The notes: generated by a model not told the origin, from the letters alone. A DNA stretch of 64,000 nt from Blattamonas nauphoetae (GCA_033064195.1 JARBJD010000201.1:62001-126000); one strand, 5' to 3'; positions 1 through 11,317 are shown, numbered from the stretch's first letter. Translations and numbers: made by a program.

Positions 1-760
1 AGAAAGATCTGATGTTTTGAGCGATGTCATTCAGAACGTCAATCCGATCTGGCGATGGAGGGGGTGATGGGTTGGAGAGCGTCCCAATGATTTTAAACCA
101 GGAATGGCAATCGGTTTGATCGCAAAAGACCGCCGTGTTGTGTTTCTGCAGTTCTGGAAGAGCTGAAAGTGCGGCAGATCGTGTCGGGAACACAACAAAA
201 TAAGATGATGGGATGGATATTGACAAGCGTGCATCACCAATAAATTCTGCGTGGGCCCCATGTGCAAGATAAACGTGTTCTCGTTTGTTTGAGTGTTTGG
301 GTTGGTTGGGGAACTTCGGTGTCACAATCAACGATCGAGAACGATTTACTTTCGAGACTCCAATCAAATGTTTTGTGGGTGGTACATCTGTTGATGGCGA
401 TCCACCAATTTCAATCTCATGAATCGGATTTTCACAGATTCTATCGATTAGAGTTGGATCCTTCATCTTGAGCATTATTTCGGTTGGATGGCAAGTATTG
501 AGATTTGGATCCTGTTCTGCCCATTCGTAAGGAATGATCTTGCCATCTGGAATGGGTCCGAAATACTGTCGTAGTGCGGCGACAATTGCTTTTTTTGAAT
601 ATAGTCCCTTGGGAAGATTGTAGACGAGAAGAAGTTCTGAGGGAGATAGAGAAGAATGTGTAAAAACCTTCGTCTGGAACTGAGAATGATGACGATCGGA
701 GATAAAATGCAGACTCTTGTCAAATGGACGCGCTTTGGAAGTCATTGGGGGTTGTGCCAT
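1..760 (-). CDS. Hypothetical host protein, 3' end beyond window
   Basis: An uninterrupted minus-strand reading frame runs from an ATG at 760 to the left edge, so at least 253 residues are encoded and the stop lies outside the window. A second Met follows five codons later (745). The part around residues 45-70 (LLLVYNLPKGLYSKKAI, then FGPIPDGKIIPY) has the look of an RRM-type beta-alpha-beta start, and a CHPTEIMLKMKD stretch follows, but the match is by eye only. The C-terminal visible part is rich in Ser, Pro and His. No signal peptide or membrane segment is seen. The gene could be an RNA-binding protein or something unrelated. The frame is convincing because it stays open for 760 nt with mixed amino-acid content. 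Confidence 0.6.
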   Translation of the reverse strand, partial: MAQPPMTSKARPFDKSLHFISDRHHSQFQTKVFTHSSLSPSELLLVYNLPKGLYSKKAIVAALRQYFGPIPDGKIIPYEWAEQDPNLNTCHPTEIMLKMKDPTLIDRICENPIHEIEIGGSPSTDVPPTKHLIGVSKVNRSRSLIVTPKFPNQPKHSNKREHVYLAHGAHAEFIGDARLSISIPSSYFVVFPTRSAALSALPELQKHNTAVFCDQTDCHSWFKIIGTLSNPSPPPSPDRIDVLNDIAQNIRSF

Positions 761-851
761 TTTTAAGTGGCCATATACCGGTTTATGACGGAATTATATT
801 ATCGATAAATCAAAAGGTAAGGATTGGTTGAATGTGTCCCATAAGGATTAA

Positions 852-1130
852 GTGCAAACTAAAGCGACACATTTCCTATATTTCGTGCACTACTCCTGTG
901 ATACATTTAATCTGACGAAAATATCTCACAGAGACGGAAACACTCTCTGGAAACATCACGATCGTCCATTCTTTCCCTCTCGATCCGTTCTTGCACAGCT
1001 GCTTGATGTTCATTTTCAACAAAATCGTCCGATGCTGAAGCATCACATTCAGACATGTCTCGATAATTCCGAATGGTCGGGGTGAGCCGTCACATCAAAA
1101 TACCCCCAATTTCACTTCCTTCAATGTAGA
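852..1130 (-). pseudogene. Stray copy of part of the coiled-coil protein gene at 5580-8678
   Basis: On the minus strand this stretch matches bases about 8329-8490 of the long coiled-coil gene closely, for example the shared GACCATTCGGAA and GATTTTGTTGAAAATGAA blocks. I estimate just under nine bases in ten alike. The copy corresponds to the start of that protein's ubiquitin-like segment (ILLKMNIKLPCKNG region). It lacks the rest of the gene and has changes that interrupt the frame, so it is a duplicated gene fragment rather than a functional gene. The stretch from 1131 to 1615 shows no gene. Confidence 0.7.
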
Positions 1131-1615
1131 TTCTCTAATGGCCTTCCAGACGCCCAGATTCCCACTTCTCATCTGTATATAGCTCATGTCTGATTGAAAA
1201 ACTCATTATCTGACTAAAACACGAATACTCCTCCAAAAGGTTGTTGTGGCGAAAAACTCGTTTTGTTTCAACGTTTTTCTCACTTCTCTCAACACTATTC
1301 CTCGTACCTTAAGTTTTCATGATGAGTCTCTGTCCAAATATTGTGTGAATGACAGGATAATACATAAAACTCATGATTTTTGAAGATTCACAAATTCATG
1401 TGAATTCAATCATCATTCGATTTCATGAAAATCGTGAAGAAATGACACCATTTTGACATTATGTAGCTTAAATTGATGAAAATATTCTAAAAAATCCAAT
1501 TGAGTGACGAACTGGATGGATAATGACTGATGTAAAAAGTTTGATTAAAATTAAAGACGATGGCTTCTCCCCCCATATGGAGAAATGGAATCAAGATTTT
1601 TGGATGGACAATTTG

Positions 1616-1990
1616 CTACCAGAATTGAATCGGACCTGCTTTCGTCAAAACGGAAAGGTCGATCGGATCGTACTCTTCTTGCTGTTTAGAGCTCAATTCA
1701 CTCTTTCGAGGAACAGAAGTTTCTGATAACTGTGGCAAAGCTTGGCCATCAGATTGCTCGGTCGTCGGCAAGACAAGGGTGTCAAGTATCTCCGATTGAT
1801 CTGTGGTTTGTTGAGGATGCGTCGGTGTTGAGTTTGTATGAACATTGTTCACATTTTCAGAGTCGTGACTTTTATATGTAGTGGTGAGACGAGATACGGA
1901 TGGTTCCGGATCAAGTGAGCGCTTATCTTCGTTCTTGACGGCTAGATTGAAAATGGAGTGAATAGATGAGTAGAGACATGATGAAAGGCA
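1616..1990 (-). CDS. Possible low-complexity host exon
   Basis: A minus-strand frame with Ser, Thr, Pro, Gln and charged residues ends in a stop at 1616 and remains open upstream to about 1990. It contains stretches such as KNEDKRSLDPEPSVSRLTT. The 5' limit is unclear, and the sequence CAATCTAG near 1945 could be a splice acceptor. No domain is recognised. The nearby Tc1-like element begins at 2080, so the upstream part of this gene, if real, may have been separated by that insertion. It could equally be a chance frame. Confidence 0.25.
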   Translation of the reverse strand, partial: CLSSCLYSSIHSIFNLAVKNEDKRSLDPEPSVSRLTTTYKSHDSENVNNVHTNSTPTHPQQTTDQSEILDTLVLPTTEQSDGQALPQLSETSVPRKSELSSKQQEEYDPIDLSVLTKAGPIQFW

Positions 1991-2079
1991 TTGAACATAG
2001 AAAATCCTGCAGAAACAGGAAACTTAGGCGACACTGATAACACACATATTACGTCCATGCCAAATATGAGATGTGAGTA

Positions 2080-2999
2080 CAGTCCTTTCCAAAAAGTTGA
2101 TCAGGTGTTCCAAAAAGATGACTGATCGACTGGATACCCTCGCCCATAATACTCTTTCTCGTGTCAGGACCACTTTCTCCGTTAACCTCATATCTCTTTT
2201 TTGTGTGCATACATGGACAGATCGTGACTTGAAAGAGGGTATGTCTTCTTTGTGGAGGGAACAAAACACACTTTGTCGAGATTTTTTGTCGTTTGTTTTC
2301 CGTCATGTTTTTGCTCTCACTATTCGTCCTTATCTCTAACAGGGCAAGATAATTCATTAAAATGTGAAATTACTCGGCAGTTTGCTTTTTCATCGCTGTT
2401 AAATACATATTTTCAGATGAAGAGAACTCATCCATTCCAAAGCAAGAATTGGGTGCGTATGTCAATTCTTAGCTCTTTTCTCTTCGTCCTTCTTCATAGT
2501 CACGACTTCTGGACGCCACTTCAAATGTGTTTTCCAGTTCCGAATGCACTACCTGCCTGTAATGACCACAAGAACGCTGATCCCGATTCTCTCTCTTCAA
2601 CAACTTAACGTTGACTTTCGCATGTTTTCTCTCTTATTTTAATCATGTTATTCAGGAATCACAAACAATACTTCCGAGAGAGGAAGCATTACAAGAATTT
2701 CTTCCCATACTTTGAAAAGCCGTCATTTCACTGCAAATATACATTTTTATGCTTGATTTCACTTGTCAAAATGTTTATTCCCTTCTATTATTCTCGTATT
2801 TCTTTTTTTTCTCGGTTTCAATACATATTCATCTCATAACTTCCACTTCACTAAATTGTTGTTCGGATCTTTTGATGGACATGTGATGTTTTTTGGCACT
2901 TTGCATTTTTGTGACATCGACATTCGTTTATTCTCATTTTTGCTCTCAAAACTACTGTACAAATTTTTCTTACTCGTCATTTCACCTCGACTACTTTTT
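2080..2999 (+). repeat. Left inverted-repeat arm of the Tc1-like element
   Basis: This arm matches the reverse complement of 4548-5463 over almost its whole length, including an identical 118-codon frame in both arms that I take to be a by-product of the repeat. The match fades at the inner CTACTTTTT. Confidence 0.9.
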
Positions 3000-3194
3000 T
3001 GCCTTTTTCACTCCCACAAAATTTTTTCAATTAATGTCAATTATCATTTCGCGATTTAGACAATACAATACATCTACTATCAATTTTATTCTAATTTCTG
3101 TAAACACAAAAGTCGGTCAAAATTCTGGAGTCCCCATAGTAATTTTTCTTCTTTATCTCGAAGCCAATCCATCCATTTTCGATCGTTCTCTTCC

Positions 3195-4465
3195 ATGAAC
3201 TTCTACGATGGAAACGCTCTTCCAAATCCACTTTATCTTGATCTGCGCAATCCATTAGAACAAGACAATGCAATAAACTACGTTCCGCAACTTCATCAGT
3301 ACCAAATTCAGCCACAACCAGAGCCGCCACAAATTAATCAGCAAGCCCTTCATGCTGAGGTAGACATGTACGAAGCGTTGGCCCCTCCTCCTCCACCTCC
3401 GCCTCCGCCTCCGCCTCTGGTACCACTTCTACCAATCCTCCATCGACCATACACTCCAGCCACACCTGAAAGAGAGTCCGACTGACGCTCCTGTATCGTG
3501 AGAATGGAGAGACAAAATCAGTCACGTGGTATGCGCAACGGGTAACGCTCACTGTCCCAACAACAACTCGCTTCATTCGACAACTTCGCCGAGGCGAATC
3601 AATTACTCACAATCTTCCACGAAGAGGCAGACCGGATCGAAGGAACGACAGGTTCCGCAATCAGGAAGTTAGACGGCTGCTCCAGGAGGACGGACAGCGA
3701 ACTCTCAGAGAGATGGCGGCACATCTCAGCGCGCAAGGTCACCAGACAAGCCCAACAACAGTCTTTCGGATGTTGTCACAGCGGAATGAAGTAAACCGAG
3801 ACATGCCTCTATTCTCCTTCAAACGTGTCAGAGTGAGAGCTCCAGCGGCCAACACAGAAGAAAACAAGAATGCTCGCGTGGCTTTCATCCAAAATGCGAT
3901 GGCTCACATCCGCGACGGATGGTTTCCAATCTTCTTGGACGAAACATTATGGAACATCGAATGCGTGCGGAGATACGGATGGGCTGAAGTTGGCAGGGCT
4001 CCACTCGTCGCAAGACCGACCAATTTCGTTTCGTTGACCGCGATTACGTCAATCTCACCCAATGGAGTTGGTCACACAGAGCTCATTCGAGGTCCAATCA
4101 CTGCCGATGTCTTCGAAGCATATCTCAGGAGACTCCTTGAAACCAACACAGCTCGACGTAGATGGGTTCTTATCCTGGACAACGCCGGAATACACCATGT
4201 GGCCACTCAGAACATCGTTCTCGAGGCAAATCAACGAATTCTGTACAACGCCGCTTACAGTCCAGACCTGAATCCCATCGAAAATGTCTTTGGCTTCTGG
4301 AAAAACAGAGTGGAAGCACAAATTCGTGACTGGCAAGGAGAGAATCACTTTTTGGATCAGATTCGTGAAGCATTTTCGCAGATCTCTCCTGATGAAGTCT
4401 TCAGATGCATTGAAAGTTGTCGAGCGGTTCAGTGGCCTCGAGCAGTAAGGCGAGAGGATATGTAA
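3195..4465 (+). pseudogene. Tc1/mariner-like transposase, frameshifted
   Basis: The catalytic part is clear in the frame from 3713: FLDETLW, LILDNAGIHH and SPDLNPIEN carry Asp, Asp and Glu, with 33 residues between the second and third acids. Upstream in the same frame, without an ATG, runs a paired helix-turn-helix region with a GRP motif (LPRRGRPDRR) typical of Tc1. An ATG at 3195 in another frame encodes about 90 residues, including a run of ten or so prolines, and ends at 3485. The change of frame near 3470 joins the two parts of what should be one protein, so this copy has one frameshift. The proline-rich leader is unusual for the family. The stop is at 4465. Confidence 0.8.
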
Positions 4466-4547
4466 GGAATCGAATTCTTTGTTCAGTGAAGTGATGTTTG
4501 GTCCACTTCATTTTCAGTTTTGTTCACTGGTAGTTGCAGAAAATGGG

Positions 4548-5463
4548 AAAAAGTAGTCGAAGTGAAATGACGAGTAAGAAAAATTTGTACAGTAGTTTTG
4601 AGAGCAAAATGAGAATAAACGAATGTCGATGTCACAAAAATGCAAAGTGCCAAAAACATCACATGTCCATCAAAAGATCCGAACAACAATTTAGTGAAGT
4701 GGAAGTTATGAGATGAATATGTATTGAAACCGAGAAAAAAGAAATACGAGAATAATAGAAGGGAATAAACATTTTGACAAGTGAAATCAAGCATAAAAAT
4801 GTATATTTGCAGTGAAATGACGGCTTTTCAAAGTATGGGAAGAAATTCTTGTAATGCTTCCTCTCTCGGAAGTATTGTTTGTGATTCCTGAATAACATGA
4901 TTAAAATAAGAGAGAAAACATGCGAAAGTCAACGTTAAGTTGTTGAAGAGAGAGAATCGGGATCAGCGTTCTTGTGGTCATTACAGGCAGGTAGTGCATT
5001 CGGAACTGGAAAACACATTTGAAGTGGCGTCCAGAAGTCGTGACTATGAAGAAGGACGAAGAGAAAAGAGCTAAGAATTGACATACGCACCCAATTCTTG
5101 CTTTGGAATGGATGAGTTCTCTTCATCTGAAAATATGTATTTAACAGCGATGAAAAAGCAAACTGCCGAGTAATTTCACATTTTAATGAATTATCTTGCC
5201 CTGTTAGAGATAAGGACGAATAGTGAGAGCAAAAACATGACGGAAAACAAACGACAAAAAATCTCGACAAAGTGTGTTTTGTTCCCTCCACAAAGAAGAC
5301 ATACCCTCTTTCAAGTCACGATCTGTCCATGTATGCACACAAAAAAGAGATATGAGGTTAACGGAGAAAGTGGTCCTGACACGAGAAAGAGTATTATGGG
5401 CGAGGGTATCCAGTCGATCAGTCATCTTTTTGGAACACCTGATCAACTTTTTGGAAAGGACTG
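4548..5463 (-). repeat. Right inverted-repeat arm of the Tc1-like element
   Basis: Reverse complement of the left arm, ending in GGACTG before the flanking TA. The 5466-5579 stretch after it is short and holds no gene. Confidence 0.9.
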
Positions 5464-5579
5464 TATTGAAAAACATACCCATCATTCGAAGATATCATAT
5501 GGCCGTTGTGGATTGGTCATTATTATAATTTTCATCCAACTCCATGTCCAAATTATCAAAAAAACGCAAAAGAAAACGG

Positions 5580-8500
5580 TCAATGAGTGTCAACAAATCC
5601 TCGTTTCTTTGTCGACCGTGTCGACACAACTTGCGACGCATCCAGATCCCATTGACTAACTCTCTCCATAATCAGCTTCTTCTCCACACAATACTCAACA
5701 ACATCTGCATAATTTACCAAAAACGCCCCAGCTTCCACTTTGTCACTCAGCGACAAGAAACTCCCTTTTGTCTGTTTGATCCGACCCATGACAAAGCGAA
5801 CAAACGCGTCTTTGTCCATTTCTTCGTGTCCTCCTCTTGCTTCCTTCCCGTTCCTCTTTGCAATTGTGAATCTGCCCTTCGGCGTCACATATTCGTCCCA
5901 TGAAGCTGATCTGATGACCATAATAGGCGCTTCGATTTCTTCCTTCTTCTGTTTGAACGGCTGAGGCACAAATTTGGCTGATTTCGGTGATTTCTTTGTT
6001 GCGGTTCGTGGAGAGGTCACAGGCGTGCCCAAAACATCATCTTTTGCTGTCTGAAGTGGAGAAGTGGCTTCGTCTTCGTTGTGATTCAATTTCTGGTTCT
6101 TGTCATTCTCGCTGTCCGCAGATTGTTTTGGTGAAAGTCCAGAATTTCGATCCTTCGACGCTTGCTGTCGAAGATTTCGGATGTCCGAGTCAGTTTTGAA
6201 CACAATCTCACCCATTCCACACAAAACCAGGAAATCAATTGCAAATTTGCCTTTCAGGCATGTTTCGATGAGTTCCGGAGTCAGTGTGATAGTTTGCTTG
6301 TCTTCTTGTTCCGCTTGTGTTTCATTCCTTTGTTGTGTTTGTTGCTGTGTGTCTTCTTCCCGCTGTTCACGTTCGTTGTCCTCGTCTTTCTCTTCCTTCT
6401 CATTTCCTCCCACCAACATCCCAAACAATCTCTCGATCCTCTCCCTCCTCTCATCCACAATCCTCTTCGATTGTGGACTGGCTTTGACTTCAGATTGCTT
6501 TGCGCTTTCAGCTCGTAGCTCACTCTCCCTTTCATCTCTCTTTTGTTCCAACACTACTTTCCCCTGAGCCAGTTTCACGAGATGTGCTTCAGTTTTTGGG
6601 GAGGGTTTGGATTTTAACATCTTTTTTCGGCGTTTTTCAGCAAGTTCCTGCTCTTCTTTCTCCTTCTTCGCGATCTCCGATTCTTTTCGTCGTTTCTGCT
6701 CCATTCCGGTCATATATAGTCGATTTGACGCGCTGATTCCATTACTTGGACTTCCACTTGTTTTTGAGAAGAGTGTGGGTTGGAAAGGACACTTTTCGTC
6801 GGGCTCCTGCTTCCGTTCCTCCAACCGTCTTCTCCTCTGCTCTTCTTCATATTTAAACCTTTCCAACATCGAATTAATGTTCGTTTGTGTCGTTCTATTC
6901 GTCGCGGACGTTCTTGTCGTCCTGTTTGTCCGTGCCGTGTGGATCTCTTCTCGTGGGGCCGATCTCGAAATCGAAATTGCGAGCGCTGGTACTTGACGTG
7001 AGGCAGAACGGGAATAATCGTCTTCAGAGTCAGGAGGGTCCGTTGATGCTGTTTTTTGGTCGGTTGGTGTCGTAAACTGTGATGTGTTTTGGCTCGTTGT
7101 CGGGCTGAGTGACAATTGTTCTGGGCGAGGAGTGGATTCAGATTCTGATGTTTCTGCGCTTTCCATTGCATTTTGTTGGGCGTCGGTCTCGGTTTCATGT
7201 TCCGAGTGTTCGAGATCCTCGCCATCATTCTTCGTCTCCTCTGGCTCCTGCTGACCTTCCTCATCCTGTCGATACCTGATACTGTTCTCAAAATCATCAT
7301 CTTGTTCATCATTCACCTCATTCTCCCTCAGCATCGATTGTTCGATTTTTTCGTTTCGTCGGATCGCAAGTTTCTCAGAACGAGGACTGATGAACGGCGA
7401 GTGTGTCTGTTCCTCTTCCTCGCTGATATCAACACCCTCTTTGAATATTTCGTACGCTTCAGAGTCGTCAAGACTTCCTGCTTCCAGTCGCTTCAGGTCA
7501 ATGTCCCGAGGTCGAGTGGCATCGTGAAAAGTGCGATGTTCCGTCATTTGCTGAGTTTTCGCGCTGATTTCGGGGTGGAAGGTGTATGCGGCGTCCAGGG
7601 GTCGATTGGCGTATGCTTCTTCCCTTTCTTTTCGTTCTTCGTGGGCCTTCTCCCACTCTTGATATAATCTCTCGTTTTCGCTTTTTGACAGTTTCCTGTG
7701 GTCCTTCTTCACATCTTTCACTTCCTCATCATCCACTTCCTTCTTCTTCGCTTCCAGCGCTTGCTTTCGTTTCTCTTCGTGTTTCTGCGATCTTTCGAAG
7801 AATGACTCTTTTTTCCCTTCTTTCTTTCTCAGCGGCGATCCCTTCGTCTTCCTTCGCTTCTTCACTTCTTTTCGATTTTTCATTTCTTTCATTTCGGCTT
7901 CCCTTTCTTCCTCTATCTGCTCGCCCAACGGATCAATCAACTCCGCTGTCATTGTCGATCGCGGGTATTGTGTTGACTGAAAATCACTTGAAACCGTCCG
8001 ACGAGGCGACAGGGTCGACATTGGCGTGGAAGACGGCGTTCGCGACAGACTCCCACTTCCCCTCACTTCACTCCCCTTCCGCCCCAATCTTCCACCCGAC
8101 CGCACTGAATAGCTTTCTGCATTCCGACGCATCGCTGTGATCGTCCCGTCTGGCATCACAGGCCCGTTCTCTTCGTCCCCACACCCAACCACGTCGTTCC
8201 CTTTCTTTCGCACGTCCGCCAGCGCTTCTGACACAACCTTCATCAAATAATTCGATGATTCCGAGGGCAGATTGTGTTGTTTGGAAAAGCCTTCCACAAC
8301 CGTCTTCACGTTGTCTGTTTCGCGAATCACGATCGTCCCTTCTTTCGCTTTCGATCCGTTCTTGCACGGCAGCTTGATGTTCATTTTCAACAAAATCGTC
8401 CGACGCTGAAGCATCGCATTCAGACATGTCTCGATCCCTTCCGAATGGTCGGGGTGAGCAGCCACATCGAAATACCTCCAATTCCACTCTTTCATCTCGT

Positions 8501-8678
8501 CGAGTGGTTTCGTGTCTATCGACGAATCCGAGGCATCCATCACCGTCTGCGAGACATACTTTGAATAATCTTCGAGGCGAGTCAGTTCTCCTTCCCTCAC
8601 ATCTTCGTCTTTTCCGCACGGTTCCATCTTCGATTGTTCCAGTTGTTCCACCAGTTCTGATGTCATCGGAAGAGACAT
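5580..8678 (-). CDS. Long coiled-coil protein with ubiquitin-like segment
   Basis: About 1,032 residues from the ATG at 8678. The frame is open further upstream, but that part is Phe-rich and unlike coding sequence, so MSLPMTSELVEQ is preferred as the start. Near the N-terminus ILLKMNIKLPCKNG through DNVKTVVEGF resembles a ubiquitin-like beta-grasp of a type seen in other protist coiled-coil proteins. Then follow long Lys/Glu/Arg-rich coiled coils, two FHPEI/FQPTL type motifs that recur in many flagellate cytoskeletal proteins, a Ser-rich acidic middle, and a compact C-terminal region (SASWDEYVTPKGRF). No introns are needed. A cytoskeletal or flagellum-associated role is a guess from composition. 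A partial duplicate lies at 852-1130. Confidence 0.75.
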   Translation of the reverse strand: MSLPMTSELVEQLEQSKMEPCGKDEDVREGELTRLEDYSKYVSQTVMDASDSSIDTKPLDEMKEWNWRYFDVAAHPDHSEGIETCLNAMLQRRTILLKMNIKLPCKNGSKAKEGTIVIRETDNVKTVVEGFSKQHNLPSESSNYLMKVVSEALADVRKKGNDVVGCGDEENGPVMPDGTITAMRRNAESYSVRSGGRLGRKGSEVRGSGSLSRTPSSTPMSTLSPRRTVSSDFQSTQYPRSTMTAELIDPLGEQIEEEREAEMKEMKNRKEVKKRRKTKGSPLRKKEGKKESFFERSQKHEEKRKQALEAKKKEVDDEEVKDVKKDHRKLSKSENERLYQEWEKAHEERKEREEAYANRPLDAAYTFHPEISAKTQQMTEHRTFHDATRPRDIDLKRLEAGSLDDSEAYEIFKEGVDISEEEEQTHSPFISPRSEKLAIRRNEKIEQSMLRENEVNDEQDDDFENSIRYRQDEEGQQEPEETKNDGEDLEHSEHETETDAQQNAMESAETSESESTPRPEQLSLSPTTSQNTSQFTTPTDQKTASTDPPDSEDDYSRSASRQVPALAISISRSAPREEIHTARTNRTTRTSATNRTTQTNINSMLERFKYEEEQRRRRLEERKQEPDEKCPFQPTLFSKTSGSPSNGISASNRLYMTGMEQKRRKESEIAKKEKEEQELAEKRRKKMLKSKPSPKTEAHLVKLAQGKVVLEQKRDERESELRAESAKQSEVKASPQSKRIVDERRERIERLFGMLVGGNEKEEKDEDNEREQREEDTQQQTQQRNETQAEQEDKQTITLTPELIETCLKGKFAIDFLVLCGMGEIVFKTDSDIRNLRQQASKDRNSGLSPKQSADSENDKNQKLNHNEDEATSPLQTAKDDVLGTPVTSPRTATKKSPKSAKFVPQPFKQKKEEIEAPIMVIRSASWDEYVTPKGRFTIAKRNGKEARGGHEEMDKDAFVRFVMGRIKQTKGSFLSLSDKVEAGAFLVNYADVVEYCVEKKLIMERVSQWDLDASQVVSTRSTKKRGFVDTH

Positions 8679-9094
8679 GTCTTCAGTAAACAACGGTTGA
8701 CAATCAATGTTAAAGCAGGGTTGAGGAAGAAATTCGAAGTGTGAGGTGAATTGAGAGAGAGTGCGCATGGGGAAACAAGCTGAATCAAACACAGAAAAGA
8801 ATGAACGAAATTGAATGAACAAACAGAAATGATCAGATATGGATGGCTCGACGCGAGTGGAGCCTGTTGGAGTCTTTGGTCTTGGTTCTGTGGTTTTGAG
8901 CATTGTGTTAGACTGATTTTGGTTGGATCAAAATTCTCTCATCGATCGACGATATCCATCACAGAATCACTGATGAATTCCGAGATCCTTTGTTTTGTGG
9001 CGATTCACATCACTTTCATTGAGAGTATGTGTGATACACGACGATTATTCTGCTTGTTATTTGTTAAGGGAATTGATCAATTCATCCTTTTTTC
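8679..9094. promoter_or_regulatory. Divergent intergenic region
   Basis: The 416 bp between two genes transcribed away from each other must hold both start regions. I see no clear TATA-like box and none of the T-rich start-codon motif used by the Polinton genes. Confidence 0.4.
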
Positions 9095-11273
9095 ATGTTC
9101 GCCAATCCGACGCAATCTGCGCTCTCGACCACACCAGCATCTGACCGCACCTTGGAAGGACTGGTATGTGTTTGTTGTCTCTATGATTCTGCATATTCAT
9201 GGACTTCTTCAATCATAACTCTCTCTCACTTTTTCGTCTTTTTCATGAACTATCATTCTCTTCTCCCCTTTCCCTCATTATCTGTGGTGTCTATCTCAGA
9301 TGGAGGAATTCAGGAGACATGAAAGTGAATTCAAGAATGGAGATGAAACAGTCCAATTCAAGATCGCTCATTCTGTCCTCACCATTCTCACATCAGGTCT
9401 GTCACATGATTTTCACATGATTGTTGAATTATGTGCAAACTTGTTCTTTTGATTTGGATTGATGATTTCTTCGTTCTTGTGATATCTCAGAAGAATCAAA
9501 AATGAAAGAACGAAGTTCGATTGGGATTCGGAGTGGATTGTTGGAGAGATTTTCGGAACGACTGTCTTCGGACTGTGCAAGCACGCTTTCTGTGTGTCTC
9601 TCTTCTCCTCTCCATATGATGATATTTCTGATTCTCTTTCTGATTCTCTTTGTGATTGATTTTGTGATGGATTGTGTGTCCTCAGGGAGTTCTGTCGAGT
9701 GTGATTGGAGTGATGGTGACATCGGTGTCGGAAGGACGACCTCGACTTCGGAGTGACTTGATTCCTTCTCTGCTTGCGCTCTCCTCCGTTTGTTCCTCTC
9801 TTTCTTCATTTCTCCTTTTTCAACACCCCTCTTCTGTTCTCGTTGTTGTTCTCGTTGTTGTTGTTGTTGTTTGGTTGATCAGCATGCAGACAGTTCGTTG
9901 TCGACGCCAGCCACACACTCACTTGGGTCTGCTCTCTTCTTCATCATTCTTTCTTCTCTTCTCTTCTCTCCCTCTTTCTCTCTCTCTTTCCAACTGTTTT
10001 GATTTCTTTCTTTTTCTTTCATTTTGTTTTGATTTGTGTTTGGAGTCTTCTGTGTGGAGGAAGTCTTTCGTGTGTGGAAGTGGAGGGAGTGTTGAGTTCG
10101 GGAATTGTTGAGAGACTTTGCACTCGAATTGAAAGTGGAAGTGGAAGTGAAGATGAAAATGAAAGTGTGTCAGTGGATGTTCTGGCGACACTTGCTGTTT
10201 TGGACCGATTGTGCTCTGGATTGAGCGCGGTCGTTGAAACTGCGAAATCGAAGTCAACAGACCAAGCGAGTTCGAACGATTCCGATCTGTTCTCGCTGAC
10301 TCGTCGCTGTGGATTCGCGCTTGCTCGGATTGAAAAGGCAGTTGTGACACTTGGCCACTCGTTGAGCTCCAAAAACAGACAAAAGAGAAATGAAAAGATG
10401 CAACAGTTACAGGACAGAGTGGGAGGGATGATCCTTCGCCACTTCTCTTCATCAGTCCCAACTCCATCTGAGAAGGAGATTGGAGAGATTGGGATTGATT
10501 TGGCAGCAGCTCGGAGGGAGATGGAAGCAGAACGAGAGAAGGAGAAAGAGGAGTTCTCAAGGAAGATGAGAGAGATGGAAGAGATGAAGAGGATGAACGA
10601 GGAGCTGATTGAAGAAGGACGACAGAGGGAGGAAGACAAGAAGAGAGAAGAGGAAAGGAAGAGAGAAGAGGAAAGGAAGAGAGTGGAAGAAGAAGAGCGA
10701 CGAAGAAATGTGAAGGAAGGAGCAGCAGCGATCGAAGTGTTCTCGCGATACAAGTACACTCTTTCTGGAAATGTGTTCACCAAATGTGTCGATGAATGTT
10801 CGTCGTTCTTCTCAATCTCTTTCGGACCAGTCGTTGTTCGATTCACATTTCTGATCAGGCAATCGATACAGAACTTTTTTCATGTTGGCCTGATTGCCAC
10901 CGACATGGTTGAACAGGCCACACAGCTCACAGGATATTACTTCTCTCGTCTCGAAAGAGCAGCTGGTTGGGACCTACATCCAGACAATCGATTTGCACGT
11001 CAAAATGGAAAGCAATCCCACGAAGGATCAGCATGCAAGGCAGTGGCAGATGGACAGCGAGTGGTGATGGAGGCAGATGGACGAGAAGGAAAGCAAACAT
11101 TGAAGCTGTCACAAGATGGAGAGACACAGCCAGTCTTCTTCTCCAACATTCCTGTTCCCTTCCGATTCGCCATTCTAATGTTCGCAACTGGTGCTTCAGT
11201 TGAGATTGTGTCATCAGAAGTGCTTGGAGAGGCGTCGATTGTTGGAGGGAGTTTTCCAGTGGTGATGGACTAA
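9095..11273 (+). CDS. Six-exon helical-repeat and coiled-coil protein
   Basis: Exons 9095-9163, 9300-9396, 9491-9591, 9686-9787, 9883-9926 and 10046-11273 join in phase into 546 residues. Every intron is GT-AG (94-136 nt) with pyrimidine-rich 3' ends, and the phases agree, which makes the model strong. Residues 1-200 look like ARM/HEAT-type helices (GVLSSVIGVMVTS, GVLSSGIVERL). Then comes a highly charged coiled coil (REEERKREEERKR), followed by a C-terminal beta-rich region (YTLSGNVFTKC, FGPVVVRFTF). Similar C-termini occur, as I recall, on kinase-ARM proteins of oxymonads. No kinase domain is seen here. Function is unknown; a scaffold or regulatory role is a guess. A further upstream exon cannot be excluded. 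Confidence 0.7.
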
Positions 11274-11317
11274 TCCGAGCTCTTCTCTCTTCCCACTCGC
11301 CTTCACTTCACTCCTCT

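Larger units (their letters stand above)
2080..5463 (+). mobile_element. Tc1/mariner-like DNA transposon with very long inverted repeats
   Basis: The element is 3,384 bp. Both ends start CAGTCCTTTCC (read inward) and are flanked by TA at 2078-2079 and 5464-5465, the standard Tc1/mariner target duplication. The terminal inverted repeats are about 920 bp and nearly identical, which is long for this superfamily. A transposase gene fills the unique centre (3195-4465). The high arm identity suggests a fairly recent insertion, or repair that keeps the arms alike. It sits 114 bp beyond the stop codon of the coiled-coil gene, so it disrupts no obvious gene. Confidence 0.9.

Noticed and set aside
2252-5291. 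Identical 118-codon frames in both arms of the Tc1-like element
   Set aside because: They are mirror images from the inverted repeats, with no domain and no support outside the arms.
9919-10846. Long minus-strand frames opposite the six-exon gene
   Set aside because: Ser/Phe/Leu-rich translations are shadows of the charged coiled coil on the plus strand.
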